64,000 nucleotides of DNA from Buddleja alternifolia (lineage: Eukaryota; Streptophyta; Magnoliopsida; Lamiales; Scrophulariaceae). Location of the stretch: contig CM033394.1 of assembly GCA_019426215.1 (NCBI GenBank), positions 1,178,001 through 1,242,000 of the forward strand, given 5' to 3'. Below are positions 1-9,799 of the stretch, piece after piece. Below the pieces are notes generated by a model, which saw nothing but the letters and a program-made list of their open reading frames with translations, made no database searches and was not told the DNA's origin. The number at the start of each line of letters is the position of its first letter. Within the stretch, counting starts at the first letter, position 1. The position numbers were made by a program, and so were the translations under genes.

Positions 1-87
1 TTAAACACAAAAAGAAAATGAAAATGGAACTATATATTGTATATATTGAAAATAATAATATTTTTAAAAAAGTTCAAATTTAATTAC

Positions 88-265
88 CTGTAATGTTAAA
101 AGTAGGGTTATGTGGCGGACTGAAAGATGAATAAAAAGGGTCATCCACTATCATCTCCGTCAAAGGAACAACATCAAATACAGTTTCGCAAATGGAAAAT
201 TCGGGCTGGAAATTCCAATAACTACTATAATCAGATAATAATCCCTTGTTTTGCCCAGTTTTCAT
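88..265 (-). CDS. 5' exon of an unidentified gene (partial)
   Basis: An open frame starts with ATG at 265 and runs leftward for 59 codons plus one base to a good donor, CAG|GTAATT, at 88/87. The rest of the gene lies beyond the left edge. The peptide starts MKTGQNKGLLSDYSSYW and is rich in Ser, Pro, Phe and acidic residues, like the disordered N-terminus of a plant transcription factor. No domain is visible and I do not recognise the family. The start codon, the donor and the non-repetitive composition support a real exon, but this rests on a short sequence. Confidence 0.4.
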
Positions 266-418
266 CGTAGTTTGATGATGAAAATGAAAATAATTTTTGA
301 TTTTCCGATAGGGGTGGTCAGTGATGGTAAAAAATGGGATTACATATATCTATATATATATGGAAAAGAAGACATTTCTTGTTTTACTCAGCAGACATTT
401 TTTACTCAGCCTCCGTCT

Positions 419-520
419 CCTTTAATGTCAAGAGTCGTGTGACTGTGCTCACTTTAATGTCAAGAGACTTTGTGTCCTTTAATGTCAAGAGGAGCCGTGT
501 CCTTTAATGTCAAGAGTCGT
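419..520. repeat. Short tandem repeat, core CTTTAATGTCAAGAG, four copies
   Basis: The 15-base core CTTTAATGTCAAGAG occurs four times within about 100 bases, separated by GTGTG/GTGTCC spacers of uneven length. It lies ~155-255 bases upstream of the minus-strand start codon at 265, so it may sit in that gene's promoter. This is direct observation; any regulatory role is speculation. Confidence 0.7.
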
Positions 521-524
521 GTGT

Positions 525-640
525 CTTTTTAACTTTAAAAAGATATATCTATCATTAAATAATGTCTAATAATGTGCTTATGTTTAATAATAATTATTTG
601 TACCCTAAAGTTGTTTCCTTATCTCGATGAAAGGTGTTGG
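525..640. repeat. Local duplication, copy 1 (copy 2 at 1080-1200)
   Basis: A block containing AACTTTAAAAAGATATATC and ending near TTATCTCGATGAAAG is present here and again about 555 bases downstream, with only a few substitutions across ~110 bases. This is a recent local duplication in the intergenic DNA upstream of the F-box gene. Confidence 0.8.
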
Positions 641-1079
641 GCAGATCTTGAAATTCCATATCCTCGATAAAGGTTAATTAAAGTTAGTATAAATCTGCCC
701 TTTTCTCACCCAACCAAGAATCCTTCCTCTTTTGATGGGCATAACTTTATTTAGTGGAACATTATCTACCATTTTCTCACCCAACTAAGCATCCCTCCTT
801 CCTCTTTTGATATGCAAATCGAGTAGTCCATATATATATATATATTACCTAATTATATAAGTGGTATGTATATATTTATATTGTAATTATATAAGTGGTG
901 TAGTAGTGGTGTGGTAGTGGTGTGTATATATTTATATTGAAATAAAAATAAATAGAAACATTTTTTATGACCAAAAATACTATTCATCTAGCATATAAAT
1001 TTTGATGCAAGTTTGTCCTATTATATAAAAAATATTCAATTTATAATTTTAAAAATTAAATTTAGAAATTCTAAGAATC

Positions 1080-1200
1080 GTGCGTCGTTTTAACTTTAAA
1101 AAGATATATCCATCATTAAATAGTGTCTAATAATGTGCTTATGTTTAATAATAATTCTTTGTACCCTAAAGTTGTTTCCTTATCTCGATGAAAGATCTTA
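1080..1200. repeat. Local duplication, copy 2
   Basis: Second copy of the block at 525-640, with scattered substitutions (for example ATATATCC for ATATATCT). It lies ~315 bases upstream of the F-box start codon. Confidence 0.8.
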
Positions 1201-1357
1201 GACAGATCTTCAAAGGTTAATTAAAGTTAGTATAACTAAAGTTAGTGAGGATCAGAGTATAATTAAGGTTAATTAAACTTAGTGAGGATCAAAATTGAAC
1301 AATTTTTTCCTCCACCAAACCCTACAAAGAATTTTCAGAGTATGAACAGGGGATATT

Positions 1358-1500
1358 TGTGAGGATCATCTTCCACGAAAAAGGGGAGATATAAACAGGG
1401 GAGACAGGAGATCATCTTGCACGAGTAGAAACAAAGTATAAACAGGGGAGATAGAGGATCATCTTGCACGAGTAGAAACAGAGTAGAAACAGGGGATAGT
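1358..1500 (+). promoter_or_regulatory. Three tandem ~46-bp units just upstream of the F-box gene
   Basis: Three imperfect units follow one another, each with GATCATCTT(G/C)CACGA and a purine-rich tail with AAACAGGGGA. Two carry TATAAACA, a TATA-like core. They end about 15 bases before the ATG at 1515, so they make up the core promoter and/or 5' leader. The repetition is seen directly; that it sets the transcription start is inferred. Confidence 0.5.
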
Positions 1501-1514
1501 TCATATAAACAACC

Positions 1515-3120
1515 ATGGAACGAGGTACAATTTCTAATAATGGACTTAGTTTTCTTTGTGAGGATATAAATTTTCATATTATGGGAAGGTTATCAAGGGA
1601 TGCATGCATTGTGGAGGCAGCTCGATTGGGTCTTTTATCAAAATATTTTCAACATTGTTGGTATTCCATCCCTAATCTTTTATTTGATATTAACCGTTTC
1701 GAACAAAGGGGTTATCATGGTTTAGATTTTATTCATTTTGTTAATCGCACTATACTTGAACATAATGAAAGTGTGGTTGAAACCTTGAGCTTTGAGTTAC
1801 CAATGGGGGCCGAGGCATTGCATTGGATAAGGCAAGAGTGGGTCAAGTTTGGAATAGATCATTCTGTGCGTATACTGAAATTAGTCGGCCGGTTGTCCAC
1901 TTCACTCCCTAACGGCCTGTTTTTGTCACAAACTCTTGTTCAATTAAAATTATATCTACCGAACTACATTGTTAGGTGGGAAGATAGATATAATTTACGA
2001 AATTTAAAAAGACTCATATTAAAACACATTGTGCTGTATGATAAAACATTTTCTTCCCGCCTTGGAAAATGGTGTCCCGAGTTGAATGATTTGCAGTTAT
2101 TCAACTGTGATTTTAGAGGACTAACAGAATTTGAGGCATATTTGCCTTCTGTAAAAATATTCAAGATGGCATTCAATCGGGCCCAAGGAAATGTGAATAT
2201 AAAAGTACACTTCCCCAATGCAGATGTCCTTGTTATTTTATTGAAACAAGACGAACAGGGTCCGGGGCATTTATACGTATTGGGGCCGTTAGCTCGTTCT
2301 TTACAGTGGATAGTACACCGTCATCGACACTACATCGGATCAACTTGCTCGACATACCGACTACTTCGAGAGGTTGTAAAAATAACGAAAGAATTGATGT
2401 CCAGTGAACGAGCACGTGTCCCGGTTGATTTTGTTAAGGTATATCTATCTATCATTGTTTGAATAAATGCAAATGCTTTTAAGAAGTTGTTTTGATTTCC
2501 TTTTTTTTGAATTGTTTGTTTAGAGATTGGCGCATGTGGAGTCTCTACATCGCATTATGGCGAGGTACTTTTTTGTTAATATGCACCGTCTAGAGATCAG
2601 GTGTTCGAAGCTGCTTGACAATCTCGCTGTCACATTGGTGCTCATCAGTAGATGTACAGGCTTGAATGAGCTTAAAGTTGATTTGGTGGTAATATTTTAA
2701 GTTTTATGGTTTGTCGCTTATTAGTTATTACATGATTTATTAAACACGTTCTTTGTTTGGATTTCTAAAATAAAATTGTAATTCACTTAACATGTGTAGG
2801 GTGCACCATGGGAAAACGCGGACATTAGTGTATCCAACTACATAAAGGATTGGAAGTTGCAAGCAATGGGATTGGAGGCATTGAATGAGGTCACGATCTT
2901 CAACTTCTCGGGTTCTGATTGCGAGCTAAGCTACATTCTGTACGTGTTGTCGCAAGCAACTGAGTTGGGTACACTAAATATCTACTGTGTTAATCAATTT
3001 TTTGATGATCCAATTGGTGTGTATAAGAGGGCATCAATTAGAGCGTATGAAGCTACCGCATCAAACAATGTGCAAATTCGTTTCATAAAAGGGGCTTACC
3101 CTATAATAAGAGGAGAATGA
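1515..3120 (+). CDS. F-box/LRR/FBD-like protein, three exons
   Basis: Proteins of this plant family are substrate-recognition subunits of SCF ubiquitin ligases: the F-box binds SKP1 and the LRR region picks the target. Proposed exons are 1515-2438, 2524-2688 and 2800-3120, all phase 0, giving 469 residues. The start has good context (AACCATGG). Residues ~13-55 read as an F-box: the pattern LCEDINFHIMGRLSRDA, LGLLSKYFQHCW, then IPNLLFD matches the family pattern of a proline/leucine helix, LLSKRW and LPxLxFD. Leucine-rich repeats follow (LKRLILKHIVL, PELNDLQLFNCDF). The last exon (LNEVTIFNFSGSDCEL, then YILYVLSQATELGTL) resembles an FBD domain. The F-box lacks the usual LP dipeptide and the SKRW arginine, so it is diverged. 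These families expand fast, so the substrate cannot be inferred. Frames stay open across both introns, which argues for a working gene. Confidence 0.75.
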
Positions 3121-3154
3121 AAATTGCACAAGAATTTTATAGTGGTTCGAAACA

Positions 3155-3334
3155 TCAATTTGATCCAACAATGTACTTAATTTGACTATGAATGTACGAG
3201 TTCAAGCAATTTGCACAAGGACACTTAATTTCACATTCTTTGCCAAGATGTTCCATAACGAAATTCATAAACGAATCAACTCCGCGTACATATTCAGGAG
3301 AAAATTTTCTTACATTTATCCATTTTCTTATATC
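3155..3334 (-). pseudogene. CACTA transposase-associated domain fragment
   Basis: Reading leftward from 3334, an open frame contains RKWINVRKFSPEYVRGVDSF, then FMNFVMEHLG and CPCANCLN. A tryptophan near the start, a YxxGVxxF segment and a CPCxxC cysteine cluster mark the small Transposase-associated domain at the N-terminus of plant CACTA (En/Spm) transposases. A stop precedes it, and after the CPCANC block the frame ends at 3155 without the rest of the domain or the catalytic region. It is a dead scrap between the F-box gene and the Helitron 3' end. Confidence 0.65.
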
Positions 3335-3559
3335 CTACTGTAGAATATATAAAAATATATCAAGAAAATAATTTGATGATTGGTTTTCTATAAGTAGTAT
3401 ATGAAAATTTGACTAATATAGCACAAATGTTAATAAATCAAGGAATGAAATAAACCCTTTTTTCAATTTTATTTAAAAAAATGAATTTTAAAATTGTAAT
3501 TTTTTTTCAAATTCTTTCATTATATTGTCAAATTTCTGAATATTTAAATAAGTCAACAA

Positions 3560-3752
3560 GTTTGACAAAACCTCGTAGATCAACCAGAAAGGGCAAACGA
3601 CGTTTAATTTATGGAGGTAAATAAAACAAAATTTAATTTTAAATTTATCAATCTTTGGTGGTGGTATAATTTGTTTTAAAATAAATTCCCCAGATGATGA
3701 ATGCGATGATGATCAACCTATCATTAAATCTCTCAAGCACAAGAAGTTTTAA
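3560..3752 (+). pseudogene. Orphan exon pair, possibly Helitron replication-protein tail
   Basis: Two blocks join across a GT-AG intron: about 3560-3619 (…KPRRSTRKGKRRLIYG, donor GAG|GTAAAT) and about 3694-3752 (acceptor CCCCAG|ATGATG), giving a basic segment, an acidic stretch (DDECDDDQP) and IKSLKHKKF followed by a stop. It lies ~1 kb before a Helitron 3' end. Plant Helitrons can carry RPA-like single-strand-binding proteins, so this may be that protein's C-terminus. That identity is inferred; only the short exon pair is seen. Confidence 0.35.
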
Positions 3753-4746
3753 GGGGAAACAACAATTTTAGTGTGCCATTATCAGAAAAAAAATTATATT
3801 TTCCGTTTAATATGTAATGTTTTATTATCTACTTTTTGCACAATATGCTGTTGACCATGTTTCCAGGTAGTATTATTAACTTTTTGTATGTATCTTAAAA
3901 CTTTTTATATTTAAGGTATTTTTATGATGCTATAATATTCGTTTTGGCTTGGATAGTAACTCTGTTATTGAATGAGTTTCATCAACAAAAATAATTTGAT
4001 AGCTAAGTAAAATATTTTAGTCATTTTGCTTTACAAAATTTTCTATAAATATTATATATCATCCGAAATTGCATCCAAATTGAAATTAAATATTTATAGT
4101 TGATATGAGTCTTAACTTACAATCAATTCTCCTTTCATTTAATTATAAATCAAAAAACAAATTTAATTTACACAATTGCTATGTAAAGTTATTCGGACTA
4201 ACTAAAATTTTCCATTAATTAACTTGAAAAAAAAAATTATAAAAAAAAATGTGAGTTGATTGATTTTCGCTCCACATCATAATCACCTGTATTATATATT
4301 CACTTAACACATCATAATCATCTATATATTTACTTGACACAAATTTATGCAAATAATATATTCTATCAAATACTTAATTCAACATCGACCATGTGTAATC
4401 CACATTTGCTAATTCAAACTTATTGTATGTATGCCATTTTTGCATTACTAATTTTGTTAATTTTTACTTTTTTTATTATGAAACATTAGCGATATTAAGC
4501 AGTGTGATATGTGTTGTTTTTTCAACTTTCACGTGCATGAAGTAAAACAATCTCCTTGAGTTTCAATGGGATATATATCAAGGAAACTTTTTATATAAAA
4601 TAATGATGTAAAGATCATATTTATGAGTATTGTTTTTTAACGTACAGATATTCAATCACTTTTTATAATACCATTGAAAATTATATATTGAGCATTTACA
4701 TGCAATTTTTTAACTAATTTTTAAAATATAAGTCTGGGCATTATTC

Positions 4747-4779
4747 ACCGCGCAACGCGCGGTTCTTACTTTTACCTAG
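4747..4779 (+). mobile_element. Helitron 3' terminus
   Basis: A perfect 7-bp stem (ACCGCGC, loop AAC, GCGCGGT, 4747-4763) is followed 12 bases later by CTAG at 4776-4779 and then a T. A GC-rich hairpin just before CTRR with a following T is the hallmark of Helitron 3' ends. The 5' TC end was not located, so the element's length is unknown; it probably covers at least 3560-4779. It ends 75 bases before a poly(A) polymerase exon. Confidence 0.75.
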
Positions 4780-4801
4780 TATATATATATATATATATAT
4801 G
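4780..4801. repeat. TA microsatellite
   Basis: A run of alternating T and A directly abuts the Helitron 3' end, which fits the known preference of Helitrons for inserting between A and T. Confidence 0.8.
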
Positions 4802-4854
4802 TTATTTCTTCACTTTGAATCTCTTCCATTTTTTGTTTGATTCTGTATCTATAG

Positions 4855-6136
4855 GCATATCAATCACTCTTGCGTTGTGTCAAGTTCTGGGCAAATAAAC
4901 GTAGCGTTTATGGATATGTAAGGATTCAGTCCTAATTTATGGATTATTAATATTTTTGCATTTTTTTACTCTTTGTGTGAGAGAGGGCAATCCAAATCCT
5001 CCGCTTTTTTTTTAATGAAATGGTTATATGATACATGTCATAAATATCAAATAATTACAATTTATATCAAACTAACGACTTACAATCAACTGAAATTACT
5101 ATGAAAGTAGGGATAGACCCACACTTCGTCGCTGGGAGTAAAACCCAAAATGTCTAAAATTTTAGAGTCTCAATTTTGTTAATAGAGCTCGACTTTAATG
5201 TTCTCTTTTGATACTACTTTGCAGGCGCTTGGGTATCTTGGAGGGATACATTTAGCGGTTCTTGCAGCATTTATTTGTCGGAGGCACCCAAACGCGCCCT
5301 TGAGTGTTTTGGTTTCAGATTTCTTTCATACATATGCAACTTGGCGTCGGGAGGCTGACCCCGTAATTCTAGAAGATGATAATATGTCACCAATGTCTCG
5401 AATGTGTATCCAATACTGTGATTCTAACATCACCAAAAGTACATTCGACATAATCAAGACAGAGTTTCGACGTGCACATGTACAACTTATAATTGTCTCA
5501 ATGAAATTTGATCCCTTACTTTACCAATATCTGTATCCCTTTTGGCTTTCATTAGCTAACTCTTACGATTTTTTACTTTTTAACTTAGGATTTTCTCGTC
5601 CGGGATTTTGATTGGAGGCCTTTATTTGAGGTGGTTTCATATGCAAAGAATTACGAAAGCTTTCTAAAAATAAGTGTTTCATCTCGTCACAAGAATGAGT
5701 TAGGAGATTGGGTTGGTTGGGTGAAGTCTCGAATGCCTCGGCTTCTTTTCAAGGTATGTTCTAACCTTTTATAGCTTCTTCAGCATCCACAATTTCAAGG
5801 CATTTTGTTATTGTTATATTTTATCATTTGAATTTTGTTCTACAGTTGGAGAAGTTGCCTGGATTTTGCCATCCCAACCCTACAACATATGGTGGCAGTG
5901 ATCTAAGCAAAGTCTTTTACTGGGGATTGGATACTAACAAAAGCAATATCATTAATGTTGAATCCATCCAGGAAGATTTCATGAGGATTTTGATGGGACG
6001 ACATGAAGGCCCTATTGGAACGATGGAGTTAAGGGTGGTGAATGCATCTGAATTCCCCGAGGTGAAGACGAATAAATGGAGCACGATAGCAACCAAGACT
6101 AGACGTACTTGGCAAAATTATGGACGGCAAGCATAA
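4855..6136 (+). pseudogene. 3' fragment of a nuclear poly(A) polymerase gene, four exons
   Basis: Nuclear poly(A) polymerases add A tails to mRNA 3' ends. Four blocks join in phase 0 with GT-AG borders: 4855-4917, 5225-5494, 5589-5753 and 5846-6136, about 262 residues. The first contains SLLRCVKFWANKRSVYG and the second ALGYLGGIHLAVLAAFICRR, matching the enzyme's helical central domain; the last two match the C-terminal RNA-binding domain (DWVGWVKSRMPRLLFK; FYWGLD). The donor of the second exon (ATT|GTCTCA) was chosen because it keeps family spacing; CAT|GTACAA four codons earlier is also in phase. The catalytic nucleotidyltransferase region with its aspartates is absent: upstream lie a Helitron end, a CACTA scrap and the F-box gene. 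The frames are clean, so a short transcript is possible, but it could not be an active polymerase. It could be the rear of a gene split by insertions. Confidence 0.65.
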
Positions 6137-6365
6137 CGCCTCCTAGATGCGTGTGAATCATCTGATTAAAGAGATCGTTGAACTTGCTACTTGGTCGAAG
6201 GGGCCATAAATATTGTTAATGCCATAAAAGAAATCAGCATGTATGCTAAGCATGCCAAGAGAGAGTCAAGACAGTATTATATATTGTATAAGAAAAGTGT
6301 AATGTGCATTGTTTGTCAATTTTTTCTGCTTTTGTAGTCAAAATGCGGTCATTGGTATAGTTGAA

Positions 6366-6464
6366 GGGATTATTTGGGTAACTCTGGCTCGACGGTTGGA
6401 CTTTATTATAGCACCGGATCATGCTGAATCACTTGCTGCGAATGAGGCTATTCGAGAAAATTGA
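6366..6464 (+). pseudogene. RNase H-like fragment (RVT_3 type)
   Basis: A short open frame reads GIIWVTLARRLDFIIAPDHA, then ESLAANEAIREN before a stop. A strand followed by a helix with the AExLAAxEAI pattern resembles the plant RNase H-like domain seen at the end of LINE-type reverse transcriptases and in related host proteins. Only about 32 residues remain, so this is a weak call. Confidence 0.35.
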
Positions 6465-6872
6465 CTGATGAAAGTTAAGAAATCAACAATTTCTCTTGAT
6501 AATGATTTTTTTATCAAATCTATTTATTTTTTGTTCAAATTCTTGGTAATCAGTATCTGGAAGAAGGATACATGAATACGATTTAGCCCAAATTTCTCTA
6601 TGAAATTTTCTATCGAAGTAGTTGAATAGGAGGATCACTATGACTATAGCCCTTGGTAAATTTACCAAAGACAAAAATAATTTATTTGATATTATGGATG
6701 GCTGGCACATCACCTTATAGCAGGGTAACGTTTCACAGTTTAATGAATCTTCCACTTATTTGATGAGTTGGCTAAGAGATTATTTATGGTTAAACTCTTC
6801 ACAACTTATTAATGGATATAACCCATTTGGTACGAATTTCACAAGAATACGCCGTAGTATTATCATTCTCGG
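6465..6872. other. No gene seen
   Basis: AT-rich spacer between the RNase H-like scrap and the heat stress factor fragment. I see no convincing coding sequence or element ends. Confidence 0.5.
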
Positions 6873-7145
6873 CCAAAGCAATCAAACAATCTATCACGAC
6901 TACTTAGAATTGTTACGGGTTAAAGAAATCCCAACTGATCAACAAGATCTTGTAAATCATCCTCTCACCCCCAATCTTGCTTTTGAGCCGCTAATTCTTC
7001 CACTTCCATATCCAACGGTTGATGATCACCAAAGATTTCTTCAAGCTCACCACCAGCCATAACATCATTACTGAGGAACTCCTCCCGTACATTCTGCACC
7101 GTAGGATTCAATACGCCATCACTAGGACCTTCCGATTCATCATTG
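6873..7145 (-). pseudogene. Heat stress factor C-terminal fragment (copy of 9745-10065)
   Basis: This stretch aligns through most of its length with the 3' coding end and 3' flank of the intact gene at 9800-12071, with scattered substitutions and small indels: both contain GAAATCCCAACTGATCAACA and near-identical runs encoding the [11 protein letters not shown] tail. Frameshifts (for example CCTCTCACCCCC here against CCTCACCCC there) break the frame. The matching region stops near 7145 where the intact gene continues, so only the C-terminal activation region was copied or kept. The copy has one tail repeat where the intact gene has two. Confidence 0.8.
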
Positions 7146-7189
7146 CCCTATTAATATTTTATTATAATCAAACTCAACTTCCATATGTA

Positions 7190-7290
7190 TATACACACAC
7201 GGATATTAATATAATTTGCATAGATGATAGATTCCTAACTAAACTCAACTTTCATATTAAATTATGTAACTAAAAGGATTTCCACAAGAA
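7190..7290. repeat. Local duplication, copy 1 (copy 2 at 7583-7690)
   Basis: Both copies run from a CACACACG tract through an AGATTCCTAA segment to an AAAAGGATTTC(C/T)ACAA stretch. They flank a ~290 bp repeat-like block with TTATTGTGTAATTA, the same phrase seen in the MITE at 26981-27215. The two copies have clearly diverged. Confidence 0.5.
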
Positions 7291-7568
7291 GTAGAATATA
7301 AAAAAGGGAAAATTTCACATGGACCCCTAATTTATTGTGTAATTATCAAAAAGAAAAAATTTCATTCTTTTTAAAATTACATAAAAGTTCTCTCATGTTA
7401 AGGCATTTCATACAATTACACCTCCTGTGTATTAAAAATCCTTACAATTTTATCTCTACAAACCTTACAAATAGACCCTTGAGAGGGTGTTTTGGTAATT
7501 TTAGATAAGTGAAAAAGATTTTGTTAATTGTACAAATAAATGAGGAGTCTAAGTCGAATTTTCCTTAT

Positions 7569-7599
<31 letters not shown>

Positions 7600-7747
7600 G
7601 CACGCGGAGATTTACAAAATTTGTATAGATTCCTAATAAAACTAAACTTCCATAGAGAAACCCCATCGATAAAAAGGATTTCTACAATAATTGGAATTCC
7701 CTTTTGCCTATTTCTACATGAACAAGGAAATAAACCAATTTTTTTCC

Positions 7748-7755
7748 TATAAATA
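7748..7755 (+). promoter_or_regulatory. TATA box of the UFD1-like gene
   Basis: TATAAATA lies 131 bases before the ATG at 7879 and is followed by a C/A-rich leader typical of plant 5' UTRs. Confidence 0.55.
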
Positions 7756-7878
7756 GAACCAAAACCACATTAACTCATTCGCTACTTCATCACTCAATTA
7801 CACACTTAACCTTTTCGCATAGAAAATTTTCTATCACCTTTCTGATCATCACATTCTTCAACAAATTTCTTGGTTATC

Positions 7879-8739
7879 ATGGCCGGATGGGAATCAGATT
7901 ATACCTATCAACCCCCTCTTCTTTTCGAGCACATATTTATTTGTCGTCCTTTCTCAAAATACAAACATCCTAATCTCGAAACCGGAGATAAGATCATCAT
8001 GCCACCCTCATCCCTCTCCCAAATCATCAAGGTGAGACTCAATTACCCCTTACTTTTCCAAATCGAGAGCTACAACGACGAAATAGTATCGCACTGCGGC
8101 GTGTTGGAATTCGAGGCTGAAGAAGGTTCAATCTACTTGCCAATGTGGATGATGAAGAATTTGAAGCTACAAGAGGGAGATCTCGCGATTATACGCAACG
8201 CAGCTATGCCAAAGGGGAGGTACATTAAGCTACAACCTCATACAACCTCGTTTATTGAGGTTTCTGACCCTAGGGCTGTGCTAGAGAAGACGTTGAGGAG
8301 TTTCACGTGTCTGACGAGGGGGGACACGATTATGGTGATGCATAACAAGAAGGAATTTTACATCGATGTTTTGGAGGTTAGGCCGTCGGGGGACGCGATT
8401 TGCTTGATTGACACGGATTGTGAGGTGGATTTTGCAACGCCGTTGGATTATAAGGAGCCAGAGGTGGAACGGCCGAAAGCAAAAAAGGTAGATGATGAAA
8501 AGAAGATAGCGAAAATTACTCGTGGGGATGAAAAGGGAGGAGAAAAGGAGTTTAGGCCGTTTACGGGGAAGTCACGGCAGCTAGACGAGGAGGCGGTGGT
8601 AAAGCTGAGCTACGCAGCCGTGGTGAAAGGCCTCGCCAAGGTTGTGATTGAGGAGAAGATCAAAGATGATGAAAAAGAGGCGGGAAAAGAGGAGTTCAAA
8701 GCTTTTACAGGGAAGAGTTATTCTCTCGGAGGGTTTTGA
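7879..8739 (+). CDS. UFD1-like ubiquitin fusion degradation protein, single exon
   Basis: UFD1 partners with NPL4 on the CDC48/p97 ATPase and binds ubiquitin chains, helping pull substrates out for proteasomal and ER-associated degradation. From ATG at 7879 (codons upstream in frame have only TTG) the protein has 286 residues. The conserved N-terminal double-barrel domain is clear: GDKIIMPPSSL near residue 37, HCGVLEFEAEEGSIYLPMWM near 72-91, KLQPHTT near 117, and the closing TDCEVDFATPLDYKEPE near 179. The C-terminal tail is lysine- and glutamate-rich and carries two copies of an (E)F(R/K)xFTGKSxxL motif, where typical members have one FxPFTGxGxxL. Family genes normally have several introns, so the uninterrupted frame suggests a retrocopy that gained a promoter; no poly(A) tract or target duplication was confirmed. 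The frame is intact, so it is probably expressed. Confidence 0.85.
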   Translation: MAGWESDYTYQPPLLFEHIFICRPFSKYKHPNLETGDKIIMPPSSLSQIIKVRLNYPLLFQIESYNDEIVSHCGVLEFEAEEGSIYLPMWMMKNLKLQEGDLAIIRNAAMPKGRYIKLQPHTTSFIEVSDPRAVLEKTLRSFTCLTRGDTIMVMHNKKEFYIDVLEVRPSGDAICLIDTDCEVDFATPLDYKEPEVERPKAKKVDDEKKIAKITRGDEKGGEKEFRPFTGKSRQLDEEAVVKLSYAAVVKGLAKVVIEEKIKDDEKEAGKEEFKAFTGKSYSLGGF

Positions 8740-9480
8740 ATTTGTTTATGCTTCGTTGTTCTTTTTTTAAGTTTTTGGTGTAGTTGAATTTAGTTTTTGA
8801 TTTTGTTTGTATTTTGTTGGAGGACTTTAGTAATTTGATTTCACTAAGCTCCTAATAAAAAAGTTTGATTGTATTTTAAAGTCAATTGATAAGATATTTA
8901 CTATCAATCATGTCGTACGATGTTACTAAAACTCGATATGAATCAATTCAGGAAAAATATTAAATTCCAAAATGTTTTGTATTTGATAGTCTATCTTCAC
9001 ATGTAAGATGAGAAAAACCGTAATAACTTACCAACGAATAAGTTTAGATGAGAAAAACGAAGGAATATCAACATCTAAACCAACACTAAATCTGTATGAA
9101 AAAAAACAATATAAATAGAGTTTTCGTGATTGTCCTGTAACTGCTTTGCAAGTCGGGGAAAGCTTTCTACACATTTGTGTAAGACATAGATTCATAGAAC
9201 ACACTAACATCTTTATATCTAATGTTTGCATACATCTTACTAGTTGCATGGGTACCGATAATTATTCATCTAGGTCATTGAGAACAAATATATCAGCAGA
9301 GCCTCCACTGGTTCAGGTAGCTATCAAGGCATCCTCTAGCCCAGCTTCTGACTTTAAGCTAACTCGTATTCTCAACGCAACCCAGTTCTGATTTGACATT
9401 TGATAGCTCTTCTAGCCTCACTTCAACTTTTGTTGAATTACCGTAACATTGGCTGTGTTAATCAAACCCATCTGCAAAGA
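8740..9480. other. Spacer with a possible decayed minus-strand exon
   Basis: Most of it is AT-rich with no gene. At about 9300-9470 the minus strand has an acceptor-like TTTGCAG and a short coding-like run (VEVRLEELSNVKSELGCVEN) broken by stops and frame changes. It lies just beyond the heat stress factor's 3' end and could be a remnant of a related tail or its 3' UTR. I cannot identify it. Confidence 0.3.
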
Positions 9481-9799
9481 AAACAGAGAAAAGAGTATGA
9501 AAACCCGAAAACGAACTTCTAAAAGTCGAACTTAGAAAATCAAAACCAATAAAATACAATCCAATTTCATCAAAATACAAAGCAGTATTATCAATTATCG
9601 GCCTCCGACTAAACACTCATTCCCTGATATGAAGTTATGAACAACAAGATATATATCAAACACACTTGAAAAGACAATCACAACATTGTAATGAATATTA
9701 ACATATCACTCATACCCATTACGAAGAACTGAAACGCGTCATGCAAAGCCAAACCAATCAAACTATCACGACAACCATTTAAAACAATCACGGTTTCGA

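Larger units (their letters stand above)
266..1330. other. Intergenic stretch with small repeats
   Basis: No gene is visible. It holds four copies of CTTTAATGTCAAGAG between 419 and 520, and two diverged copies of a ~110 bp block (about 525-640 and 1080-1200) described separately. A TA-rich run lies near 828-846. The stretch would contain the promoters of the divergent flanking genes. Confidence 0.5.

Noticed and set aside
419..520. CRISPR-like spaced repeat CTTTAATGTCAAGAG
   Set aside because: Spacers are short and uneven and the genome is a plant nucleus; it is a simple tandem repeat.
6760..7273. Plus-strand frames of 100 and 84 codons
   Set aside because: The DNA aligns with the minus-strand heat stress factor tail; the plus frames are its shadow.
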